Positions 55,348-64,000 of a stretch of DNA of 64,000 nucleotides are shown piece by piece. Made by a program: the position numbers and the translations under genes. A model generated the notes under the pieces. That model had not been told where the DNA came from, did no database searches, and saw nothing but the letters and a program-made list of their open reading frames with translations. The DNA is taken from assembly GCA_037783545.1 (NCBI GenBank), contig JBBELK010000064.1:310001-374000 (forward strand). Direction: 5' to 3'. The DNA comes from Henricia sp. BOLD:AAB3569 (Eukaryota > Echinodermata > Asteroidea > Spinulosida > Echinasteridae). Within the stretch, counting starts at the first letter, position 1. Each line of letters begins with the position of its first letter.

Positions 55348-55934
55348 GAGGGCGTGTTTGTTTCATCGCAGATACTACTCACTATAGTCCACTAACACAG
55401 TTGCGACAACGTCCAGTCATCGGGACGCCATCTAATAACTTAGCGAGGCAAAACTTAGAATTTAAACCTCTCACGTGGCAAGTCCCTCTATCAATGAATG
55501 GACTCTGCTGTACAGTCGCAGACCCGAATCCAGATCCCATGCATAACCGCGCATCAGAAACGAACGAAACTGCTCCCAACGAGGATTACAAGTCATAGGA
55601 ATTTTTTTTGAAATAATACACAGTTTTCCTAATTTCTCAACAAAATGTCACCCGTGACATCAAATAAGTAACTTAACAGCCTCAATTTGCTGTATCGTGT
55701 GTTGTCACTGAAAATTTGAAACGATACGATTTACTCACAAAAATCTTTGCAACGTTTACGTCGCCATTTTGAATCTTACGCTGAACCACCTCTCGAGAAG
55801 GATCCCAGAGATCACAAATCTCGATCAGGATCTGCAGCATGCGAAAAGTGAACGAATTCATCTCGGATCTGCACAAATCTGGATTCGAATCCATCCGAAA
55901 CAAGCACGCCCAAAACAATGCACCTATCAATCGT
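55348..55934. other. Downstream flank of the HNMT-like gene
   Basis: No canonical polyadenylation signal and no gene recognised. A GATCTGCA/GATTCGAATCC-rich patch lies at 55790-55905. Confidence 0.35.
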
Positions 55935-55995
55935 CCCGCCCCCCCCCCCCCCCCGCCCCGCCCCCCCCCCCCCTCCCCCCCCCCCCCCGCCCCCC
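55935..55995. repeat. Long C-rich tract
   Basis: About 60 bases of C broken only by a few G and one T. It abuts family E copy 3. Confidence 0.9.
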
Positions 55996-56217
55996 GGGCT
56001 ACCCCACCTAAAAGGTGGGGATTGTCACTTTTGTTGGTGACAAAATCCCCACCCCTGGGCCAACATTTAGGTGACAAAAATCCCCACCCGAGGATTTTTG
56101 TCGCGCGTCTTGTATACAAATACACCCAAACAAATTATTTCAAAGGGTCAAATGCCCCACCCTGGGGCATGAAAAACGTGACCAAACCCCCACCTAGGGG
56201 GTGGGGCAGCGCGGGGG
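55996..56217. repeat. Family E copy 3
   Basis: GGGCTACCCCACCTAAAAGG to GGGGGTGGGGCAGC, with GACAAAATCCCCACCC words inside. Inverse orientation of the same word set as 19592-19839. Confidence 0.65.
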
Positions 56218-57194
56218 TGGGGAGGGGTGGGGGAAACAATTGATAGGTGTATAACACTTTCAAACCTAAATAATAAAAACGTTTGGAGCTGGATGACAAA
56301 CAACGGTGGTATTTTGTAGGGAATATTGCGCCCACCTTCTCAGTCTAGTTGGTCTTAATTAAGCTCACAGGATTTGCAATGTCCCAAAATGTTAATCAAC
56401 CATTTAGGCCTAACCAGAAAAACCTTACTCAAATGGAAGATATAGAAGTGGTTCCAACTGTCCAATTCAATAATTCCGCCCGAGATCATATATTTTTTAT
56501 AAGAAACGATAATTGAAAATGAATTTATATAAATGCGTGTGCACATACAGTTTTTTTAACAAGAGCGCCCTCGTGTGAACGAAACTGTATAGGCCCCTGA
56601 CTACCGTGGTATTATGGCTCCGTTGTCCGTGCAGCATAACACGGAACCAGCCTAAGTAGGACGGCGGTTTCACACAATTTCTTGAATGTTTTTTGGTTTT
56701 CTCTGTGCGCGGTTTTTCCTTAGCACATATGTTTTTCATCCTTCTAATTAAGTCGACTTAATTAATCAGCAAAGTATTGTAAATTTGTAAAATTGACTCG
56801 CTCGGCCAGAAAGCGCATTGCACTGCTTTAACAACGATGGCATTCAAACAAAAGCCGATTTAAAGAGGAAGAATCCCCCTTGACGAAAATCCAGCATTTA
56901 GGACTTTTTCGATAGTCCAAACATCCCTCTTGCCGACGTGGATTTTTATTATTTTTTAATTGTCGGTTTTAAGTGGATAAATTGCAAGCAAAAGTGCGCT
57001 TTTCGAAAAGGAGATTTTTGCGATTTCTGAAACGCTCATTAGGTATTCAATATATGCGCGTGACCCCGTGACGCAATCCTGAGAAAGAGAAGTCACAACA
57101 CGATTGTTAGCTCTATACGTTTACACGCAAAAAACGTGGAAAACCGTCTCTGTTAGATGGTGTTTTTTGAAGAATTTTGTTGGTCTTAAAAGCC
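56218..57194. other. Unassigned
   Basis: No gene or repeat end recognised. The first plus-strand AATAAA after the HNMT-like stop is at 56272-56277. Confidence 0.35.
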
Positions 57195-57777
57195 AGAGAT
57201 ATGCCCAGTAGCTGCGTAGTTGTATGTTTTACCAGACACTATGAAAAAAAAGAGCAGAAAGATTTTCTTTTTTATTACCAAGAGAGAGAAAAATGAGTCG
57301 CTCATTCTAACTTGTACCGGCTGATGTTCAAACACGTGGGAACTTCCCCCGCAGTGAATCGTCCCATGCTGTATACACAGACCGCTGTGAATGCCGTTCG
57401 TTCCGTGACAAAACCACCTGTCGCAATGCACCAGTATTTACTTCAAAACAGGTAATAGTAGATTGTTGTCATATTACATGAAGTGTTTTTCACGTTTGTA
57501 TTTTGAATTACAAGGACAAAACAGGCATGATAAACAGGCCGTTTTGTATGTTTCTCAGGATGACGTCAAAACCCTGTTGATAAACAAACCAAGTGACCTC
57601 GAGCGTTTCAGAATTTCGGGTGAAGAGGGTCGGACTGCTTTACGTTTTAAGCAAAAGCCTGTCAATTTTTTGTGAAAAACAAGTTGTGATGGTGTTGTAG
57701 ACACATACACCTCCATGATAAACAGAAAAACCTAAAAAATGTGGACGGGGGGGGGGGGGGAGATTCTAGCTGTTTAA
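57195..57777 (+). mobile_element. THAP-like repeat family, copy 2
   Basis: An ATG at 57201 opens MPSSCVVVCFTRHYEK, like the N-terminus of a THAP zinc-finger domain (M-P-x-x-C-x-x-x-x-C). A stop follows after about 30 codons. The remainder is shared with 20362-20925 in inverse. THAP domains head P-element and some other transposases, so this may be the 5' end of a dead DNA transposon. A 14-G run is at 57747-57760. Confidence 0.4.
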
Positions 57778-58709
57778 GTTGTATTAACAAACTAGGAACC
57801 TTTAATATTTAGTGTTTTTTCTTTAATTAAATGCCTCACACTGTCATCTTTGGAAACCGAAGACCTTTGTTGCGCGGTAATGTGTTTTCACAGATGCGCA
57901 TCACATGCTTTCCCAAAAGCCCTCGATTGTCAAACGTTCGAAGGAATTATAATAAATCCGATTTCAAAATGTAATTTCGTTGTTCAATATTCAGATTGAC
58001 AGTTGTGATTTAAATAGAAACTTCCCTCCGAAATTTCAACCTCAAAATCCTCAGCATTATGAATTAAAAATTTTGTTGTATGTTTGATTTAACGATTTGA
58101 CAAAGTGTGAATTGTGGCGAATATGATGACGTTATTTACAAAAAGAAATCAATATATTTCGAGGCCAGCGTTCATCGGAGTGCCATTTGCAATGAGATAT
58201 TAAAACTAGACAGTCCATAAAAACTAGACAATTCCATTGTATATAAATTGATTTATATCATTTGGTTTCCTTATCGTATGGTTTCTTTATTGCTTTCACA
58301 TTTTATTTCATTTTAGTAAGTGGTTTAGTGATTTCGAGTTTTGTTATTTCTATTAGTTTAGATTTACATTTATCTATAATCGTGTATAATAAACATGGGT
58401 GTATACTAGTCTCATTCAACGGAACCGTGCAGAGAGCACACGACCGCTTTCTTATATAGAGGAAGTCATATCGTGTCATGTTCCTAGCACCACCGCCCGC
58501 GGTTCTACGGGGTGTCCTAGAAAAAACCGATATTAAATTGCTACTTACTAGGTAATTACTGAGAATTTTGGAAAAGGGCAATTGCTATCCGTTTCATCAC
58601 CGTGTCCTTTTTCCTATGGCACCAAGAAGTCCAGAGTACCTTCATGAATGACTGAGCATGGATGGTTCAAAGCGACCCTGTCAGAAACTAACTTTGTACC
58701 AGATTATGA
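57778..58709. other. Unassigned
   Basis: AT-rich, no recognised gene or repeat end. Confidence 0.35.
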
Positions 58710-58746
58710 ATAGCCGCCATTTCGTAGGGCACCTTTTGTTCCTTAA

Positions 58747-59533
58747 TACCCCCGTCGACACAACGGAGGCGCGGTGCCACTGCGGTGCTTGTACGGCATA
58801 AACCGCAGTGGCACCGCCATGATCGTCGTGGTTCCGCCATTGATCGCCGTAGCACCGCGGAAAACTGTCAAAACCGCGGACTGTACCTTCGCGGTGGCAC
58901 GGCGGAAACTTTGAACATGTTCAAAACTTCCGCAGTGCTACCGCGAGTTGGGCCAATCCGCAGTGGGATCGCTGCGGCACCGCCATGACCGCCGTGGGAC
59001 TTTACAAGGACCGCAGTAGCACCTCCATCACCGCCGTGCCTCCGCAGTACAACCGCCGTGCAATCGCCGAAAAAGTAGACTGGCGACCCTATAGGGCGAT
59101 CCCGTGGCGGTTCTACTGCGGTTATGGCGGTGCTACCACGGTAGCACTGCGGGTATGGGGGTGCCACTGCGGAGCCAGGAAGGAATTTTAGAAAATTTGG
59201 CGATCTTACTGCGGTGCCACTGCGTTCCTACGGCGGTGCCGGCGGTGTTATTGAGGCGCTTGTACGGCAATGGCGTTTCCACTGAGGTTGCACTGAGGTG
59301 CTTGCACGGTGCTACTGCGGGCATATTTTGTAGTATAAAAGCTTCGGTTTTCTGCTTCAATTTCAGTGTTCTAAAAGTCTTCAAACAGTTCAGATCGGCA
59401 GTAGCACCGCGAAGAAAAACACATGTGTGACGGGTAGGGGAAAACTATGAAAAACTACTGGCGGTGTCACTACGTTGATGGCGGTTTTGACCAAAAACCG
59501 TAGTGGCACCGCGCCTCCGGTGTGACGAGGGTA
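58747..59533. repeat. Iterated-motif TIR element X (GCGGTGCCACTGCGG)
   Basis: Inverted ends of about 35 bp: TACCCCCGTCGACACAACGG left, GTGTGACGAGGGTA right, both meeting GGAGGCGCGGTGCCACT. Inside, CCGCAGTGGCACCGCCATGA-type words recur roughly twenty-five times in both orientations. GC-rich against AT-rich surroundings. The three-base phasing opens several long but meaningless frames. Confidence 0.75.
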
Positions 59534-59535
59534 TT

Positions 59536-60546
59536 AGGCTGGCTCACATAGTAGGGGCGATAACCCGCGAAAGGCGACGGACGTGAAAATCACACAATTT
59601 TGGCGGCAAAACGACGGCAAAAGGGGAAAAGCAAGATTCGCTGACGGGTGGGAACGACCTTCAGCGACAACACGACGGCAAGGGACGAATGGCTGCGGCA
59701 GGGAACGGAGTCTAGCGACCAAAATCGGACGTTGTCTGGGCGGCGAGTGACGATGTCTCGACGGAGCCCGGCAACAAGGAACGAGGTCAGACGGCTGGCA
59801 GCGGATTGGCTGGGGGCAAGGAACGGCGGCTGACGGTGGGTTGCAGCGACGATGACGTGACTCAGCGGCCGACATCAAAGCCTGTGTGTGTGCGGGTCGT
59901 ATAAATTTCCTCGACTTTGGCGTTCCCACTCTTCACAGTCTATTGAAATCGAACTGACGTCAAAAAACGTCAAAAATCGCACAAAAAGTTTAAAATCGTG
60001 GACCATCGTTTCAAAATCGTAACCCATCGCAGACCACCGTTGCAATGCCGCAGGTACTCGCAAACGACCCGCCATCAACAGTCATCACCCGTCACCCTCC
60101 GGACAAAATTCGCAAGCCATTGTCGCACCAAGGTCGTTACAATTTCGTTACTTGCCGCAATGTGTCGTCAGGGTTCGAGATGTGACGTCACTTGCCGTTG
60201 TTTTGTCGTCAATGGTCGTTGACAACGACTACCAACGAAATTGTGACGACCTCAAAACGACTAGAGACGGCCTCGCACGGCATGGAAACGTCAAGGAAAT
60301 GAGGGTTGCGGTCTCCAACGAAATCTGAACGGAATCACAACGAATTTGTTGCCGCCACAAAATGTTCAACATGCTGAAAATTTGCCGACGGACGCGACTG
60401 ATAATTTCGGCCGTCTGCGGTCGCTAGCGGATTCGTCAGCGACAATTGAAGGCAACACACGATGATTGGCGGGAAATTCAAAATTGCAATTCGCAGCTTA
60501 ACGTAGCTTGCGGTACCCCCCTATTCGTCATAGTGTGAGCCAGCCT
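59536..60546. repeat. Iterated-motif TIR element Y (ACGACGGC / CGACAACGAC)
   Basis: Inverted ends AGGCTGGCTCACATAG and CATAGTGTGAGCCAGCCT. The body repeats GCGACAACACGACGGCAAGG-like words, then GGTCGTTGACAACGACTACC, with CGAC/GTCG as the core. CpG-rich. Open frames across it are by-products. Confidence 0.7.
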
Positions 60547-60894
60547 TTAAACCGTTCAACAATATATGTACAATATGTTCAACCATACATATCATGTCTT
60601 CAAGGAACAAAGAAACTGCCCCACGAAATGGCGGCTATTCGATACGGTCTAAAGGCATTGAAACTTTGTTTTCATTATTACGTCATTAAAATAAAACAAT
60701 TAAAAACATGCCCGCAACATAGCCGCCGGTGCTGCTGATTGGGGTGGTGTCAGGCTACTTGCAGCGCATGGTTGGAGTGCGTATGTTTTTCCCCAGATGT
60801 AAAACATGAGGTTATGTTCAATCACACATTTGACGGCAAATTTTAAATTAAATTGTAAATTATCTATGCAGTCGATGTCATTGTACATGATTAA

Positions 60895-61342
60895 AGTTGC
60901 ATTGCCCGTGTTTCGGTGAAATGATTAACAAAATTAATTTACACAAGCGAACGAATTTAGAAAGCTTACGTGTCTCTGTAACGAAAAATATCAAAAACTT
61001 AAATTTCCGACGTCGGGAATTGGAGATACAAGCCTTTTTCTTGAAACGTGCTTCACATGTTGTACATGTGCGCGTACGCTCATATGTACATAGTATGTGT
61101 ACAATGTACACATGTACGCGCACATGTACATTTACGTCATAACCCTGTCGATTAATTGACCTGCCAGCCTTTTAATCATTTCTTGTTTTTAATCGATTGG
61201 CATTAATCCTTGACGGATTTTTACGTTCTTGGTACCAGTACCAAATGGAAGCTGATAACTTGTTCTATTCTAGAAAAATACCTATTTAACTTTAAAAAAC
61301 AAATTTGACGCCCAAATCGGCCCAAACACGGGCAGTGCAACT
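60895..61342. mobile_element. TTAA-flanked element, family H copy 2 (inverted)
   Basis: TTAA at 60891-60894 and 61343-61346. Ends AGTTGCATTGCCCGTG and CACGGGCAGTGCAACT. The alternating purine-pyrimidine run is at 61060-61132. Confidence 0.85.
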
Positions 61343-61346
61343 TTAA

Positions 61347-61863
61347 CCTCTATTTCTATACGTCCATGCCACACACCTAATTGCTCAGAGAATATGAATT
61401 AAACACAGTCGGCGAAATATTCCAAATTAAAGATTCCCGTATTAATTGTTTGTATAGATTTTGGCGAACTTTGACATTTACAAGATGTGAAGGTCGAAGA
61501 CGAAGTCTGTACTTCAGCTCAGGGGGAGGACTTTGTACAATTTTAAAACAGTATACATGTACATGTATATGGACGTTCCAGGAAAAAGATGATAATCGTT
61601 TACGGGCATATATGCGCATAAACAATTAATTTTAGAGTTTGTGTTTGTGTACGGAATTGTGCGGATTTTCTTTTTGTACGTACATGTATTTCGTTTTAAA
61701 ATGTCTTTTAGTTTAGCTGTAAGAGCATGATATTTTGTCGGTACTATAGGGATGGGTGGCATTATAGCATGGTGGACAATATACCTGTACAGAAGTAAAC
61801 ATTTACAACTGTCTCGGTTTTCGTGACGTTTGTTACAGAGTATGTGTTTTCAACAGACTTATA
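61347..61863. other. Unassigned
   Basis: No gene or repeat end recognised. ACATGTACATGTATA palindromic words at about 61555. Confidence 0.35.
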
Positions 61864-62129
61864 ACATCGATATATACACTGGATGAAGCAACGACGTAGT
61901 ACGTACCCCACCAAATACAATGCCTTGCCTATAGACTGGTCATACTGTCTTCACTATTATAGTCTACATCATGGTCTACATGTGTTAAGTGGAATGCAAG
62001 CGATTGCATGGACCGGGACCAGTCTAGGCCAAGCATTGTTTGTGGGGTACAATGGCGGCCGGCGCATGGCTTCAATCCCCTTTTAGCCAACTGTTATTGC
62101 ATATTTCATCCAGTGTATATATATCGATG
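61864..62129. repeat. TIR element, family K copy 2
   Basis: CATCGATATATACACTGGAT at 61864 and its inverse at 62108-62129. The interior is colinear in inverse with 6333-6696. Confidence 0.7.
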
Positions 62130-62154
62130 ACATATAAGCATAATGACGCAATTC

Positions 62155-62285
62155 GTTGTTTATTTAATGGCATCTTTGGCAACTGAGGCCCTAATTTATG
62201 CCATCAACTATCCTCACCCAAGCTCAGGAACCCAACCCGGCATGCCAGTGAGGGGCCGGGGAAAGAACCAAACCGACTGAGCCGC
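62155..62285 (-). mobile_element. tRNA-derived SINE (family S), diverged
   Basis: Minus strand: GCGGCTCAGTCGGTTTGGTT head, TTTCCCCGGCCCCTCAC, then AGTTGATGGCATAAATTAGG and TTGCCAAAGATGCCATTAAA, the same 3' module as 53998-54296. Confidence 0.55.
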
Positions 62286-62364
62286 AATTTTTCTTTTCTT
62301 TTCCGAATTGCTATAAACCGTTCAACACTGGAAGCAAAATAATGTGCACCCATGCATGTCCTCA

Positions 62365-62412
62365 ATGAACAAAGAAACTGCACCACGAAATGGCGGCTAT
62401 TCGATACGGTCT
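62365..62412. repeat. Family D arm
   Basis: AACAAAGAAACTGCACCACG then AAATGGCGGCTATTCGATAC and GGTCTATA. Confidence 0.65.
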
Positions 62413-63110
62413 ATATATATGGTTTTTATAGCACTCATAAAAAAAAACACCGCAACGTAAACAGACGTCACTATGTATTAGACCTAATAATTGTGTTTCG
62501 TATTATTTATTCATAGCATGTCTTACTGACTATAAAGGCGTGTACGTGCCCAGCCTATTAGCAATGGCGAGATATGTGTTGAAAGAAGCCCAACTCTTGC
62601 GGGTATGAAAGTGTCCCACAGCTTTTGTTGGATGGTGCGAAAATTAAAAGGGTTCCTGGCGTAATACCAATTGAAAAGCAAATGCCTATAATACTACATG
62701 TATATTATATAGTGTACCTCACTATACTGCGCTTTGTCAGAATAATGCAGGTACGCCGAATTACACTGGTACTCGTCTGACCGAGAAAAAAAGCCGCCCG
62801 TTGATTGGTTGTTGAGTATGTAGGTAAAAGTTCATGTCGCGACCGAGCTTCCGGGACGCACGATTTTGTTTGTTTTCTTTTTTGTTTGACCTGTTTTGCC
62901 CACTAACCTATATGTAGTGGACTGGAAAGAGACTCCCTGAATGAAGCCATCACCGTCCGCCATCTTAGTACTCCCAAGACAATACCTTGCGTAGACTGGC
63001 TATGGCCAAACTAGCTTCACCAGAGTGTGCAAATGGTTGCAAACTAGGGAGCAGTCTAGGCAAACATTGTCTAGGAAGTACTAATAAAGGCTAGCGCGTG
63101 GCTTCATTTA
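62413..63110. other. Unassigned; decayed family K-like words at the right
   Basis: GCGTAGACTGGCTATGGCC at 62991 and GCAGTCTAGGCAAACATTGT at 63050 with GCGCGTGGCTTCATT recall family K interiors. No gene. Confidence 0.4.
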
Positions 63111-63426
63111 ACCTTTTGTGTGTTTCGTATGAACAGCGTCTGGTGTACTGACGTACATCATTTCACATCCTCACTTAATATAAAAGTATACACTTGACCA
63201 GATTAAATTTTTGTTGCTATGTGGTGCACACGGCAGGTGTGAAGTACAGAATCTATACCGTGTCCATGCACCGTAGTAGAGAATGACAAAACAACCAGAC
63301 TGTTGGTTGCTGTGCAATGGCGTGCACCATGCACGTAGCAACAACGGCATAATATGTGACTTTCTAAACTGCACCTCCGTTTGAATTAAGTTAACAATTT
63401 GGGGCGCCAGCCATTATATGCAAAGA
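63111..63426. repeat. TIR element, family J copy 3 (inverted)
   Basis: ACCTTTTGTGTGTTTCGTAT at 63111, TGCTATGTGGTGCACACGGC, CTACGTGC and GGGGCGCCAGCCATTATATG at 63401. Inverse of 39306-39621. Confidence 0.7.
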
Positions 63427-64000
63427 AAGAATGATCCTCGCATAGTATTACATGCTGTTTTACACAGTCCAGTGTATATTAAGTCAGGTTTTTGTTTTGC
63501 CTCACTTGGGGATTTCCTCGCTTCTGATTGGTTCCTTGAAAATATATGTCCATAATAGCGCGCTCAAACTTAATTTCCCTACAGCGACTGCCGTATGCGA
63601 GAAGTGAAGTCATGTGAAGGACAGTCTCTGTTTGTTTTTACTTTTGAATTATTTAGAAAAACTATACATGGACCAAAATGTTGTCAGTTGAGACAAAGGA
63701 ACTTTCTTTCAACAGCCGCACCCTAAACTTTTGTCTGGTGCTAGCTGCGCGTGTAAACCTCCGTACGTACCAGTGCTTTGAGAGTAACGGCGTGTTGCTG
63801 TATCACTTAAAAGGGCGTATTATTATGAAGATGACGCCACAAAGCATGTCTGCATAATACCTCCTCTCTGCCTCAACGAGCACGTGTTTTCTGCGTCGCT
63901 AGCCATTAGAATGTTACTGGTATCGTCATGCCTAGTACTTTCGGTATAGATGAACCAGACTAATAAATTACTGTTTCTGACTCCGTTCCTACGTCAGAAA
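63427..64000. other. Unassigned to the window end
   Basis: No gene or repeat boundary recognised. Confidence 0.35.

Larger units (their letters stand above)
58710..60651. repeat. Family D element arms enclosing two other elements
   Basis: TAGCCGCCATTTCGTAGGGC at 58710 and GCCCCACGAAATGGCGGCTA at about 60618 are inverse family D arms. The right arm runs to the full ATACGGTCTA end; the left arm is shortened. Everything between is accounted for by two iterated-motif elements placed side by side. Confidence 0.55.

Noticed and set aside
59534-59929. 131-codon arginine/proline-rich frame
   Set aside because: Product of the CGAC-iterated element Y; several frames on both strands are open for the same reason.

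Overview
The window looks like nuclear DNA of a marine invertebrate deuterostome, most likely an echinoderm or hemichordate. Three things point there. The one complete gene is a spliced methyltransferase of the histamine N-methyltransferase (HNMT) type, a family I associate with expansions in these animals. The second gene is a Golgi carbohydrate sulfotransferase with a very long intron. The octamer TAGGCCTA recurs across the window, which from memory is common in echinoderm DNA. Nothing bacterial, organellar or viral-genomic is seen. The species assignment is inference.

Host genes. (1) Minus strand, 16826-17779: the terminal exon of a HNK-1/CHST8-14-type sulfotransferase with both PAPS-binding motifs. 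A possible signal-anchor first exon lies at 31370-31544, but the splice phases show that at least one middle exon is missing. (2) Plus strand, 40523-55274: an HNMT-like gene in four coding exons (40523-40703, 50823-51010, 52766-52916, 54865-55274). All introns are GT-AG, the phases match, and the product is 309 residues with no disruption. No other host gene could be supported. Most of the other open frames lie inside repeats or are their shadows.

The remaining ~95% is mobile-element sediment. Plus-strand LINE pieces lie at 1972-2545, 41650-43228 and about 44350-48765, and a minus-strand LINE tail at 41424-41500. tRNA-derived SINEs lie at 11940-12112, 23577-24072, 23740-23975, 33297-33420, 53998-54296 and 62155-62285. 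There are at least six families of non-autonomous elements flanked by TTAA, hAT-like and TA-flanked MITEs, many foldback elements, a ~460-bp tandem array at 8284-9480, and long poly-G/poly-C tracts. Insertions are nested up to four deep in HNMT intron 1.

The most unusual theme is a set of terminal-inverted-repeat elements whose interior is little more than dozens of irregular copies, in both orientations, of one short motif private to that element (for example GCGGTGCCACTGCGG, ACGTATGC, CATTCAATTT, TTCGTCGAACGAAG, CCGTCACGAT, AGAACGTT). Seven or more unrelated motifs occur in this one window. They may be arrays of transposase binding sites, but the class is not one I can name.

All family calls come from reading the sequence by eye. 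No alignment or database search was run.
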